In this document: in pieces, positions 33,801 to 41,401 of the stretch
How positions within the stretch are numbered: position 1 is the first letter of the stretch
Layout of the letters: every line of letters begins with the position of its first letter
NCBI GenBank assembly: GCA_902792555.1
Contig: CADAZW010000006.1
Location: 1-60,937, forward strand
Length of the DNA: 60,937 nucleotides
Reading direction: 5' to 3'
Source of the DNA: an uncultured Bacteroidales bacterium
GTDB taxonomy: Bacteria > Bacteroidota > Bacteroidia > Bacteroidales > Bacteroidaceae
The notes under the pieces: generated by a model
The model's input: only the letters and a program-made list of their open reading frames with translations
The model's database searches: none
What the model was told of the DNA's origin: nothing
Position numbers and translations under genes: made by a program

Positions 33801-35440
33801 TTGTTCTTGTAGATATTGTATCTCTTCACCTTCATGCTGGAGGCCTGCGGGGCATCCCACATGAGCTTGCCGTTGGCAATGTAAACGTTGGTCGGCGGGG
33901 TCATCGTCTCGCCCGGCACTATCACGCTGATGGTGATGGCGCTGCTCTGGCTCTCGGTCTGGCTGATGGACACGGTGTCGATGTCGAAGGGAATCTCTAT
34001 GCCGTCCTTGGTCTCCAGCTTATAGTCGAGCACCGAGGCATTGTAGATATGGCCGCTGCCCTTGTTGCCGTGGAACTTCACGGTGAAGAAATACTTCAGC
34101 GGCTTGCTCTGGTCGAAGCCGGAGCTCAGTGTGGTCAGGTCGTAGCCAAACTCCATCGGCTCATAGTGGAAGCCGTCGAGCCACTTGCCCAGCATGGGCA
34201 CCTCGGGGGCACCGCCGCTGCGGTCCTCAGCGCCGTCGCCGGCCTGCTGGAATGAGTACATGGGCAGGGTGAACTGGGCTGTCGTGGCGCTGGTGTCAGC
34301 GCTTATGCCCACGTGCAGCGAGATCTCCGAGCGGTGGCTGTAGTCCATCTTGAGCTTGATGGTGCGCTGCGGGATATAGTCCTTGCGGATGTAGGTAACG
34401 TAGGGCTGCCAGAAGTTGTTGGCTGTCACCTTGCCGATGGTGCCGCCCAGACGGTAGGGCACATACACCCAGCCGCCGTTCTCCCAGCCCTGGCCCCATG
34501 AGTTGGCGATAATCCAGGCACCTACCTCGTCCTTCTCCTTCTCACCGTAGACGCCGTTTTCGTCGAGGTCAAACTCTATGCGGTCGTCCCATCCGGTGAT
34601 GGTCAGGGCGTGGTTAATCTCGTTGTCCCAGTTGGTGATATAGTACTTGCCCACGGCACCCGTCTCGTCATTGGCGGGCGTGGAGGCAATCTTGGGATAG
34701 CAGCTGTTGGCAGCCACCACCACGTAGGCCAGGCCGCCGCTCTTAAACGAGGTGTCGCCGTTGTGGTTGTACACCCAGCGCTTGATGTCCTGGCGACCCT
34801 GCTCGGTGCCGGTGGTGCGCGGCATGGTGTAGAAGCCCTGCGCCCTGTTGAACATGGCGCGGTACCAGCGGTCGTAGCCCTGCATCCAGCCGGCCTCGCG
34901 GCTGCGCCAGTCCTGGAAGCCGTTGTTGTCGGAGTGCGTGCGGCCGTTATAGTCAATGGAGTTGGGGCAGCCGTTGTGCATCTCGATATCCTCCTTCGAG
35001 CTGTTCTGGAAGGTCTGCAACCAGCCGAAGAACACCGCCATCTGATTGGCGGGGTTGTAGCCGTCGAGGTCGCGGTAGCTGTTCAGCTCATGGGTGAAGA
35101 TGTAGCCCGTGAAGCTGGAGCACATGCACGAAGGGCCGCTCTGGTAGAAGTAGGGCGGGAAATGCTTGAACAGAGCATTGTTCCAGTGGTCGGGCAGCTC
35201 ATCGTCCTCAGCCTCGGCGGAGAAGGCATGCGATTTGGCGCTCCTTACTCCTTTCTCCTTACCACTTACCCCCTGCTGCGGGGCATTGCCGTTCTTCACG
35301 CCCAGACGCCAGTCAACGGGCGGCACATTGTCGTAGTCAGGCAGGGCCTTGTAGTCCACCTGAGCACTCATCGGGGCGCAGAGCAGCCCCATCGCTGCCA
35401 AAAGGCAGAACTTCCTGATGCTTGTGTAAAATCTTGTCAT
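30812..35440 (-). CDS. giant secreted papain-like protease with LamG and PKD domains (paralog 2)
   Basis: 1542-residue paralog of the downstream gene with the same architecture. The signal peptide ends APMSAQ (about 27). The papain-like domain has Gln100, Cys105 (GPSCMCSS), His277 (NHALTITGWDD) and Asn313 (ANSWG). Two LamG domains (about 600-760 and 1080-1240) flank PKD-like domains, and the tail PGIYIANGKKVKVG resembles a type IX signal. The catalytic Cys is followed by a second Cys two residues later, unlike paralog 1. Overall similarity outside the catalytic core is moderate, but the stretch between His and Asn is nearly invariant. It is the first gene of the probable two-gene operon and has a good promoter. 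Confidence 0.9.
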   Translation of the reverse strand: MTRFYTSIRKFCLLAAMGLLCAPMSAQVDYKALPDYDNVPPVDWRLGVKNGNAPQQGVSGKEKGVRSAKSHAFSAEAEDDELPDHWNNALFKHFPPYFYQSGPSCMCSSFTGYIFTHELNSYRDLDGYNPANQMAVFFGWLQTFQNSSKEDIEMHNGCPNSIDYNGRTHSDNNGFQDWRSREAGWMQGYDRWYRAMFNRAQGFYTMPRTTGTEQGRQDIKRWVYNHNGDTSFKSGGLAYVVVAANSCYPKIASTPANDETGAVGKYYITNWDNEINHALTITGWDDRIEFDLDENGVYGEKEKDEVGAWIIANSWGQGWENGGWVYVPYRLGGTIGKVTANNFWQPYVTYIRKDYIPQRTIKLKMDYSHRSEISLHVGISADTSATTAQFTLPMYSFQQAGDGAEDRSGGAPEVPMLGKWLDGFHYEPMEFGYDLTTLSSGFDQSKPLKYFFTVKFHGNKGSGHIYNASVLDYKLETKDGIEIPFDIDTVSISQTESQSSAITISVIVPGETMTPPTNVYIANGKLMWDAPQASSMKVKRYNIYKNNMLTATAVNAQGYAIDDESASYCVSAIYAYKKHEMESAKSELARLPIKTPEGDNVTLTVSNGTLVIPNAVPYALEEGTIEFWIKPTSVGQTNHCLSGSKNSDFFFKLTPSGQASAGWDGEQNVSSAAKTISAGKWKHVAIVVDHNNMTLYVDGMKKGSTRATNSAGIPALGDIVFGTPDNPLDAEIDEFRVWSKARTQIELYGNKDNSIKDPASQGDLICYLPMNTIQVEGEQRFQDFACNNHGYISNGEYTSQENSEVVKGSSFKFPLSIVMADSLFAGQPALFQGSASVNTVSWKWSAPGAEAKSYTTKSPYITYAKAGEYTISLTATDNEGNEATVEKTFEVVDGQMPVPEFDLSTERQATAKPVTLINRTKSTNCSYVWSIEGQDDQYSTNANAVFEEPGTYTVTLTATNGSGSASVSKQVEIYIAKPVSDFAVNPYSILLGETTYLEDKSTGKPDNWIWTLSNGKRYLQVDGQYSSLVPPAPGFYDVSLQTTNSVGSNIETKSRAICVSNADAKNGLNFSGGKEQLEFGRPFLPIQASFTIEWWMNPQVYFGTGGFDFGNMTADCTDKGVYTVTYKGRNYQVSDYFILNQWHHYAISFNRGKLSFYRDGELISSYSANSNYSSPSWPTKFYFGRTDNALHVHIDEMRIWKTELNATQLQVVCNAPIENPTELSNLCLYYDFNQNGGDVIDRSGHNLDAKRLNFGPDGDAWIMEPGVFTLDFEKKINVEDVTGQFMTNYKAPFIYDDIKVMPNIYNAARQLQTGTDQSTWVFKSPKKIENSSFTSDNWSTVYIDTSSSNQLCGESRSTYDMDLFNRRLWQTVSLTPGHYRFSIQSGRYFSPYLSRIVVCDGDSIVDNSEIESALVSDFLSKNTSVEFDVAADGTPISLGILYNLPPSSSYEVDIKAFVLERISAEAQEADGVKDAYDAVGKGLLDNISGERGGIRVVSDDIIELKIYTAAGQCVFNEYVSGNRQIKLAPGIYIANGKKVKVG

Positions 35441-35507
35441 GATTCCAGAATTATTTTTTATTTATCAAATTTTCATAAATTGCCCATTTTTGACACATAA
35501 AGGCTTG

Positions 35508-35538
35508 CAAATATACCTATATATTATAACAGTACCAA
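35508..35538 (-). promoter_or_regulatory. promoter of the protease pair
   Basis: On the minus strand: TTGG (35538-35535), 19-nt spacer, TATATTTG (35515-35508). Both elements match the Bacteroidetes consensus. The leader to the ATG at 35440 is about 60 nt. Confidence 0.75.
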
Positions 35539-35719
35539 AAATCGCACATCAAAAACATATAAAATCCCCATTTCTGATGACTTTTTCGGCAGATTTTTTC
35601 GCTATGCCCTTAATAATCCACCTATATCCCATTGCAAATTAATTATGTATTATTGCAAAGACTGTTTCGCAGCAAAAAATCCCGGTTTCCACTATCTCGT
35701 ATAATCATCCCCATACCTC

Positions 35720-36096
35720 ACGCAAATTTTCTCCCAGTTCCCGAAATTTAATCTAATCGCGTCTTCCCGCAAAAAATCTCCGTCCTCCCGAAATCTGAAG
35801 CTGAGCTCGCAAAATTTAATTGCGTGGAGATTTCAATTTCTTAGCTAAGAATCAATGGTGTCTTAACTAAGAAACAATGGTGTCTTAACTAAGAATCAAT
35901 AGTTTCTTAGCTAAGAAATTGTTGCGTCTTAGCTAAGAAATTGAAATCTCTACGCGTTTAGATTCCATCCGTTCGCAGTAATAATCGGCGTCTGCGCAAT
36001 AAAAAGCGGTGCGTTTGCGATTATAATCGCTGAGGCCGCAATGAAAATCTGCTCGCTTTGGCATAGACGGCGGCAGACGAGGGCTAAAAATCGGCA
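35720..36096. repeat. composite 21-22 nt array (array 2)
   Basis: Three blocks. The left block (35720-35820) has degenerate units such as CCCGAAATCTGAAG spaced about 20-26 nt and contains ATCTAATCGCG, the exact core of array 1. The middle block (35839-35948) is five units of exactly 22 nt, each starting with the near-palindrome TCTTAGCTAAGAA or TCTTAACTAAGAA (starts 35839, 35861, 35883, 35905, 35927). The right block (about 35973-36096) has about six units of 21-22 nt with an AATCGG/AAGCGG-type core at 35985, 36006, 36027, 36048, 36069 and 36091. No coding character is seen. It fills most of the 939-nt spacer between divergent genes. Confidence 0.8.
35822..35955. repeat. 28-bp inverted repeat framing the 22-nt units
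   Basis: Arm 35822-35849 is the reverse complement of arm 35928-35955 with 27 of 28 positions paired. Together with the self-complementary units inside, the whole 134-nt block could fold into one long hairpin or cruciform. Confidence 0.85.
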
Positions 36097-36119
36097 GAAG
36101 ACATTCTTTTTGGGTTAGG

Positions 36120-36154
36120 TTTGGGGCAAGTAAGAAATTTAATGCTTAACTTTG
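36120..36154 (+). promoter_or_regulatory. probable promoter of the glycosidase gene
   Basis: TTTGG (36120-36124), then 22 nt, then TAACTTTG (36147-36154). The spacer is slightly long, but the -7 is perfect. The leader to the ATG at 36380 is about 220 nt. Confidence 0.6.
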
Positions 36155-36171
36155 CGAACAATCAGCATCTT

Positions 36172-36197
36172 AAAAGGGGAAGATGAGTTCCCCTTTT
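36172..36197 (+). terminator. early hairpin in the leader, possible attenuator
   Basis: Perfect 10-bp stem AAAAGGGGAA/TTCCCCTTTT with a 6-nt loop, whose 3' arm itself ends in TTTT. It would form about 15 nt after the expected transcript start, so it may act as an attenuator or as a 5'-end stabiliser. Confidence 0.5.
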
Positions 36198-36379
36198 GCC
36201 CCCAAGCCCCCAGTTATTCCCCCTAAAGGCTGAGGATGAGCTCCCGGACTTGGCTAAATCGTGAAATTGTATAATCGTAAAATTGTGAAATCAAAATTAC
36301 TATAGGCTTAACTTCTTAACTGCTTAAATTATAAACTTAAATTGTAATTTGTAATTTGTGAAATTGTAAATTGAAAATT

Positions 36380-38377
36380 ATGTTTACCTTCAAGAGAATC
36401 CTACTTTGCGTGAGTGTTATGATTGGTGTGGCCGCCACGGCCGCCACGTGGCAGATGGCCGACGACGGCTCGATAGTGCTGAGCGGCGACAAGCTCGCGG
36501 GCTACTCCGACCATGTGGAGATGAGCGGCAAGCGCGTGAGCGTGGTACTGCGCTATGCCGTGCAGAAGGACGGCTCGCTCACCGTCAACAAGGGGATGGT
36601 GTGGCCCATGCTGCGCACCGTGCCCAACAATACCCACGCCTCGCTCATGCGCCGCGTGGCATGGGACCTCATGGACGAGCTGGTTATCAATAACTACCGC
36701 GCCACCCACGACCGCGTGGAGCTCATCAGCCTCAAGGGCACGCTGCGCGCCGAGAGCCGATGGGGCGATGCCGTCGTCGTCCGCGAGTGGTTCCCCTCCA
36801 CCGAGCAGCCCGCGGTGATGGAGATTATGACAGTGAAGAACCTCGGCGACAAGGACATGAAGGTGACCGTACCATATTATAATAATGTGTCGTTCACCGA
36901 CCCCGCCAAGGGCGTGAAGGGCAGCTACGCCGTGCGCTGCGTGGCCCTCAATCCGCAGACCGTCACCCTACGCAAGGGAGAGAGCGTGGAGTTTCATGCC
37001 GCCATCGTTGGCGAGGAGACCGGTAAATTTAAATTGTCAATTATCAATTATCAATTAGCCGAGGAGCTCGCCGCTCGTAAGGCCCTGGTGGCTGAGCTGC
37101 AGGACAACCTGCAGCTGCAGACCCCCGACGAGGTCATCAACCGCATGTTCGCATTCTCAAAGGTGAGGGCCTGCGAGAGCATCTACGAGACGGCCGGCGG
37201 TCCCATGCACGGCCCCGGCGGCGAGAGCTACTATGCCGCCATCTGGGCCAACGACCAGGCTGAGTATATCAATCCCTATTTCCCCTTCACGGGCTATGCC
37301 TACGGCAACGCCTCAGCCCTCAACAGCTACCTTATGTTCGCCCGCTTCATGAACGACGAGATGCGCCCCATCCCTTCGTCCATCATTGCCGAGGGCACCG
37401 ACATCTGGAATGGCGCCGGCGACCGTGGCGATGCCGCCATGATAGCCTACGGCGCCTCGCGCTATGTGCTGGCTCGCGCCGACCTCGGCGAGGCCCGCGA
37501 GCTATGGCCCCTCATCAAGTGGTGCCTCGACTACTGCAAGCACAAGCTCAACGATGGCGGCGTCGTGGCCAGCAACACCGACGAGTTGGAGGGCCGCTTC
37601 CCTGCCGGCGACGCCAATCTCTGCACCTCCAGCCTCTACTACGATGCGCTGCTGTCAGCCTCCTACCTGGTTAAGGAATTAGGAATTAGGAATGAGGAAT
37701 TAGGTAAAGTCAGGGATTACGCGGAGGAGGCTAAGCAGATGCGCACCAATATCAACAAGTATTTCGCCGGGCCCATCGAGGGCTTCGACACCTATATCTA
37801 TTATAAGGGTAACGACGTGCTGCGCTCGTGGATCTGCATCCCCCTCGTGATGGGCATCGATGAAAAGGCCGCCGGCACCCTCGACGCCCTCTTCTCACCG
37901 CGCCTCTGGACCGAGAACGGCATGCTCACACAGGCCGGCGACAAGACCTTCTGGGACCGCTCCACCCTCTACGCACTGCGCGGAGCCTTTTATGTCGGCG
38001 ACACCGAGCGTGCCCTCGACTTCCTCCACCGCTACAGCGAGACCCGACTGCTCGGCACCCACGTGCCCTACGCCATCGAGGCGTGGCCCGAGGGCAGCCA
38101 GCGCCACCTCTCCGCCGAGAGCGCCCTCTACGGACGCATCATCACCGAGGGCCTCTTCGGCATACGCCCCACCGGCTTTCACTCCTTCACCATCACGCCC
38201 CACCTGCCCAAGGCATGGCCTCAGATGGAGCTGCGCCACGTCCGCGCCTTCGGCACCGACTTCAGCATAAAGGTGGAGCGCGCTGCCTCAAACCTCAAGG
38301 TCACCATCGACCGCCAGGGCGCAAAGCCCCAGACCTTCACCCTCCGAAACGGACAGACAAAGACGGTGAAGCTCTGA
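36380..38377 (+). CDS. secreted six-hairpin (alpha/alpha)6 glycosidase-like protein
   Basis: 665-residue exported protein. The signal peptide MFTFKRILLCVSVMIGVAA ends near residue 22. An N-terminal beta-sandwich (about 25-210) is followed by an (alpha/alpha)6 barrel (about 240-590) with YYAAIWANDQAEY and NTDELEGRFPAGDANL, where acidic residues could be catalytic, and a small C-terminal beta domain. This fits the six-hairpin glycosidase superfamily, but I cannot assign a GH family or sugar. A TTG nine bases upstream is less likely than the ATG. Two in-frame stretches (around 37024-37062 and 37672-37712) are copies of spacer repeats (TCAATTATCAATTA and GGAATTAGGAATT types). No transport or SusCD genes adjoin it. 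Confidence 0.75.
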   Translation: MFTFKRILLCVSVMIGVAATAATWQMADDGSIVLSGDKLAGYSDHVEMSGKRVSVVLRYAVQKDGSLTVNKGMVWPMLRTVPNNTHASLMRRVAWDLMDELVINNYRATHDRVELISLKGTLRAESRWGDAVVVREWFPSTEQPAVMEIMTVKNLGDKDMKVTVPYYNNVSFTDPAKGVKGSYAVRCVALNPQTVTLRKGESVEFHAAIVGEETGKFKLSIINYQLAEELAARKALVAELQDNLQLQTPDEVINRMFAFSKVRACESIYETAGGPMHGPGGESYYAAIWANDQAEYINPYFPFTGYAYGNASALNSYLMFARFMNDEMRPIPSSIIAEGTDIWNGAGDRGDAAMIAYGASRYVLARADLGEARELWPLIKWCLDYCKHKLNDGGVVASNTDELEGRFPAGDANLCTSSLYYDALLSASYLVKELGIRNEELGKVRDYAEEAKQMRTNINKYFAGPIEGFDTYIYYKGNDVLRSWICIPLVMGIDEKAAGTLDALFSPRLWTENGMLTQAGDKTFWDRSTLYALRGAFYVGDTERALDFLHRYSETRLLGTHVPYAIEAWPEGSQRHLSAESALYGRIITEGLFGIRPTGFHSFTITPHLPKAWPQMELRHVRAFGTDFSIKVERAASNLKVTIDRQGAKPQTFTLRNGQTKTVKL

Positions 38378-38437
38378 ACTGAGAATATGATAAAAAATAG
38401 CAATGATATAGAAGTTGGCACAGATTTGACAATAACT

Positions 38438-38552
38438 GTTACTCTCATACGCCCCCGGTAGTTTGCTGCAATCTTAAAGGCAGAACGACTTGCAGGCTCT
38501 CCCTCTAAGATAGAGGGAGTACCCCGAAGGGGGGAGGGCGTATGAGAGTAAC
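38438..38552. repeat. MITE-like element with 17-bp inverted ends
   Basis: GTTACTCTCATACGCCC (38438-38454) is exactly reverse-complementary to 38536-38552. Inside are two hairpins: CTCCCTCTA-AGA-TAGAGGGAG and CCCC-GAA-GGGG. A partial third copy of the end (GGCGTATGATAATGAC) lies near 38568. No target duplication is visible. It lies in the spacer after the glycosidase gene and encodes nothing recognisable. Confidence 0.6.
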
Positions 38553-38593
38553 TTCAAGAAGGCTGGGTGGCGTATGATAATGACTGAGAAAAT

Positions 38594-38630
38594 ATAGGCG
38601 GCGACACACTTGGTGCCGCCGCCTATTTTA
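38594..38630. terminator. bidirectional terminator between convergent genes
   Basis: Stem ATAGGCGGCG/CGCCGCCTAT extended by a further CAC/GTG after one mismatch, loop ACTTG, with A- and T-rich sides. It separates the glycosidase (plus) and the lipoprotein (minus) genes. Confidence 0.8.
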
Positions 38631-38646
38631 ATATGTCTACGCTTCC

Positions 38647-39813
38647 TTACCAATGCTTGCGCAGCTCCCAGCCAAAGGTGTGGGAGTTACGGTCGGTCAT
38701 AAACTCCTGCTGCACATTCACATTTAGAGCCTCGTTGTAAAGCCCGACAATCAGCGGGCGCATCTCCTGCCCATAGAAGACGGCCTGCATGTAGAGGTCA
38801 GGCTTGGCTGCCTTGTCGCCCGAGACGGTAAACCAGTCCTGCTCGTCATAGGAAAGCGTGTAGATGGCTTTGTCTTGTGGCACAAAGGGAGTCCACTTGC
38901 CATAAGTGCGCGACTTTGCTGCCTTACCTTTTGCCGAGCCCATGGCGTTGGCAACAGCGCCGGTGACAATATTGTCGTATTTCTCGGAGAAGGACTTGTC
39001 GGAGAAATCTGCTGCCGTGAGGTCTGCATAGAAGTCTTTAAGCAGTTGCTCGCGCTTCTGCTCGGTGCTCTCTACAAAGGACAGAAGTTCTTTCTCGGTA
39101 ATGAAGGAACGCCCGTCTTTGGCTTTGCAGCAGTTGTGGTATATTATGCCTGCGACATAGTTTCTGAATCCGTTGTTACGCTTCTTGTTGTTAAAAATAC
39201 CGTACTCCCATTCGTGGGTAAGCGTATAGCCGGAGCCGAGGTCACTGCCGGCTCCCAAGCCGGTCTTGATGCCGAGTCTGGTGTTTTCCACTTCCGCAAT
39301 GACGGGCTGAAGGTTCTCACCAGTGAGCACCACGCGCAGACTTACGGTGGCGTCGCCCCCCAATGCTTTCACAGAAAACCAGTCATTACCCTCGTATGTT
39401 ATCTGGCACTTAGCGTTTGCCTCCTGTGGTTTGAAGAGCATCCATCTGTCGAGGCCGCGACTTGTGGCCTTGATGTGGGGAGAGAGGAAAGCGTGATACT
39501 CTTTCTCAAAGGTCTGGAGATTAAATCCCTGTGCATTCAGTTGCGTGTAGAAATCATTGAGAATGGTCATTCGCAAATCGACGCTTGCCTTATAGAACTG
39601 CTCCAGGTCGCTGCCTATGACAAAGTTGTAGTGGCGGTAGCTGCTTGACACACCCGGATAGCTATCCGAATATCCGTAGTCATGCAGCCGCATCGGCGGC
39701 GGATTCTGGTCATAGAGTTGCGAGACACTGCTCGTGTTGATTTCCCTGATGTTCCCGTTGCAGGAAGACAAGAGGGCTACAATGCCGATAGAGAGAAAAA
39801 CAACCTGTTTCAT
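38647..39813 (-). CDS. lipoprotein with internally duplicated domain (paralog 1), unknown function
   Basis: 388 residues. Signal peptide with lipobox ALLSSC, lipidated Cys18. I do not recognise a named family. The protein has two halves of similar design: each has a charged helical part ending in a KPQ or VPQ motif, then a strand pair with DWFSVK or DWFTVS, then a hydrophobic segment with LQPVIAEVEN or MRPLIVGLYN. It is a paralog of the gene just upstream (same MKQ-VFLS-GI-AL start, same order of motifs), 12 nt away and surely in the same operon. Codon use is less AT-rich than its partner. Probably periplasmic or outer-membrane facing. Confidence 0.85.
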   Translation of the reverse strand: MKQVVFLSIGIVALLSSCNGNIREINTSSVSQLYDQNPPPMRLHDYGYSDSYPGVSSSYRHYNFVIGSDLEQFYKASVDLRMTILNDFYTQLNAQGFNLQTFEKEYHAFLSPHIKATSRGLDRWMLFKPQEANAKCQITYEGNDWFSVKALGGDATVSLRVVLTGENLQPVIAEVENTRLGIKTGLGAGSDLGSGYTLTHEWEYGIFNNKKRNNGFRNYVAGIIYHNCCKAKDGRSFITEKELLSFVESTEQKREQLLKDFYADLTAADFSDKSFSEKYDNIVTGAVANAMGSAKGKAAKSRTYGKWTPFVPQDKAIYTLSYDEQDWFTVSGDKAAKPDLYMQAVFYGQEMRPLIVGLYNEALNVNVQQEFMTDRNSHTFGWELRKHW

Positions 39814-39825
39814 AGCTTTATTGAA

Positions 39826-41037
39826 TTACAATCCAAATCCAGGCGACATGCTCCTGTTAGATTCATAATCCTGCTGAATGAGCAGGTTATAATCTTTATT
39901 GCAAATCCCTGTAATGAGAGGATATAGTTTGCGACCATAGAAAACGACTTGTAGGCATAGGGAGTCCGTAGCGGCTTCATCTATCTTGAACCAGTTATTC
40001 TTGTCATAAGCAATCTGGCAGTTGTTCTTATCCCTCGGCTCTATAGGCTTCCATATTCCTTTAGACCTGTCTTTATTGTTGGCAGAGTGTATTTCTTTCA
40101 AGGCATCTCTTATAGGAACAGACACAGTTTCGTCACATATTTTTTCAAACTTACGATTATTGTCTGCCCCAGGATTTGAAGAAAGTAACGCATACATATC
40201 ACGAAGAAAAGCTTTCCTTTCATCAACCAATTTATCTGCAAATAATAGTATATCCTTCTCTGTTACATAGTTTACCTTTGTCTTATCTGTGCACTGTTTA
40301 TATACAAGGGATGCAAGATAGTTGTTGTAGCTTTCACTGCGTTTGTAAGATCCGTTTGTGGAATTTTCCCAATTTCCTTTTCTTGAATATCCACTACCTA
40401 AGTTTAATCCATCTTCAAGGCTTGCCATGATGCCGAAAGACGGATTCTCGATTTCTGCAACCACTGGCCGCAAATGCTTTCCAACCAGTAAAATCCGCAA
40501 TCTTACCTCACTGTCGTCGCCTTCTTGTTTTATTGAAAACCAGTCGTTGTCTTGATATGAAATCAGGTATCTTGCCGTTGGTATATCTAATCCTGGATAT
40601 GGCTTAAATATTTGCCAAATACCAAGTGGGTTATTATTCTTGAGATTGTACGATTCTGCGCACTCCTTAACATGCGGGGACATTAATGTCAGATACTCCT
40701 TTCTCATATTCTCAGAGTTGAATTTCTGATTGCTAAACAGCGAGTAGAATTCACTTAACAATTGGAGGCGCATGGCAATCCTTGAATTATATAGATATTC
40801 TATGTCATTGTCAGTAACAAAATTATATACCTTATATTCTCTGGCAGAGGGCTTATAAGACTTGATTATTGTCCCACCCATAGTAGGAAGGAAGTAGTCA
40901 CCTTCAATGTTTGATTTGACACTAAGAGTATTGTATTGCAGTTCAGAAAAACTTGAATAGCCAACATCTGTTAATGACCGCGAGCAGGAGCAAATCAGGG
41001 CCGCAATGCCGAGGGAAAGAAAAACTATCTGTTTCAT
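39826..41037 (-). CDS. lipoprotein with internally duplicated domain (paralog 2), unknown function
   Basis: 403 residues, lipobox ALICSC, lipidated Cys18. The two-half design matches paralog 1: FKPYPGLDIPTARYLISYQ-DNDWFSIK in the first half and IEPRDKNNCQIAYDKNNWFKID in the second. The frame is open 38 codons upstream, but the ATG at 41037 starts the signal peptide and lies after a -7 element. Base composition is clearly more AT-rich than the window average, like the adjacent regulator. It is the first gene of a two-gene lipoprotein operon that is divergent from the LuxR-type regulator. Confidence 0.85.
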   Translation of the reverse strand: MKQIVFLSLGIAALICSCSRSLTDVGYSSFSELQYNTLSVKSNIEGDYFLPTMGGTIIKSYKPSAREYKVYNFVTDNDIEYLYNSRIAMRLQLLSEFYSLFSNQKFNSENMRKEYLTLMSPHVKECAESYNLKNNNPLGIWQIFKPYPGLDIPTARYLISYQDNDWFSIKQEGDDSEVRLRILLVGKHLRPVVAEIENPSFGIMASLEDGLNLGSGYSRKGNWENSTNGSYKRSESYNNYLASLVYKQCTDKTKVNYVTEKDILLFADKLVDERKAFLRDMYALLSSNPGADNNRKFEKICDETVSVPIRDALKEIHSANNKDRSKGIWKPIEPRDKNNCQIAYDKNNWFKIDEAATDSLCLQVVFYGRKLYPLITGICNKDYNLLIQQDYESNRSMSPGFGL

Positions 41038-41065
41038 GGCTGTGTTTCTTATGAGTTTACACATG

Positions 41066-41073
41066 CAAAAATA
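41066..41073 (-). promoter_or_regulatory. -7 element of the lipoprotein operon
   Basis: Reads TATTTTTG on the minus strand (full TAnnTTTG). No strong -33 element, which fits a promoter that needs an activator. The palindrome at 41137 lies 63 nt upstream. Confidence 0.55.
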
Positions 41074-41136
41074 AACAAAACTCGTTATTATTAATGAAAA
41101 AGCAGGGTCACTTTCTGTAAAATCCTGCTGTTTTTC

Positions 41137-41148
41137 ACCCAATTGGGT
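41137..41148. promoter_or_regulatory. 12-bp palindrome, operator copy A
   Basis: Perfect palindrome ACCCAATTGGGT, preceded by TTTTTC so that 18 bp are identical to copy B. It is placed 63 nt upstream of the lipoprotein -7 element. Likely a dimeric regulator site, and the adjacent LuxR-type protein is the obvious candidate. Confidence 0.6.
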
Positions 41149-41221
41149 CATGTTCTAATGCCATATAAGAGTTCTTTATGGCTGTAAAATTAGCCCGACA
41201 AGTCCCTTATGCAGAACTTCC

Positions 41222-41290
41222 TTAAGTTTGCAATTCGTTACCTGTTTGCTTTGGCTCGTCATTGAGCTGGATTTTCTTTAACTCGTCCAT
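41222..41290 (-). CDS. possible 22-residue peptide
   Basis: A short frame codes a 22-residue peptide beginning MDELKKIQLND and ending GNELQT, then TAA. It is hydrophilic, has no signal peptide and no membrane span. It is supported by a full -7 element (TACTTTTG, 41339-41332) about 40 nt upstream and by an operator copy placed as at the lipoprotein promoter. The start resembles leader segments of Bacteroidetes peptide natural products (Leu-Lys-Lys-x-x-Leu) but it stops early and no modification enzyme is nearby. It might instead be a leader peptide or chance frame. Confidence 0.35.
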   Translation of the reverse strand: MDELKKIQLNDEPKQTGNELQT

Positions 41291-41331
41291 AGTTTATAAG
41301 TTTTAAAGGTTAAACAAAAAGATTTGCGGTG

Positions 41332-41339
41332 CAAAAGTA
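41332..41339 (-). promoter_or_regulatory. -7 element upstream of the small peptide frame
   Basis: Reads TACTTTTG on the minus strand (full TAnnTTTG). No clear -33 element. Operator copy B lies 62 nt upstream, nearly the same spacing as copy A has to the lipoprotein promoter. Confidence 0.5.
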
Positions 41340-41401
41340 AGATGTAATAGAAATTTTCTCATGACACAAAAGGGTGAAATCCATACGGCAATGGTTTTTT
41401 C

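Noticed and set aside
38387..38461. 24-residue frame after the glycosidase gene
   Set aside because: Its end lies inside the inverted end of the MITE-like element, it has no promoter and the sequence looks like chance.
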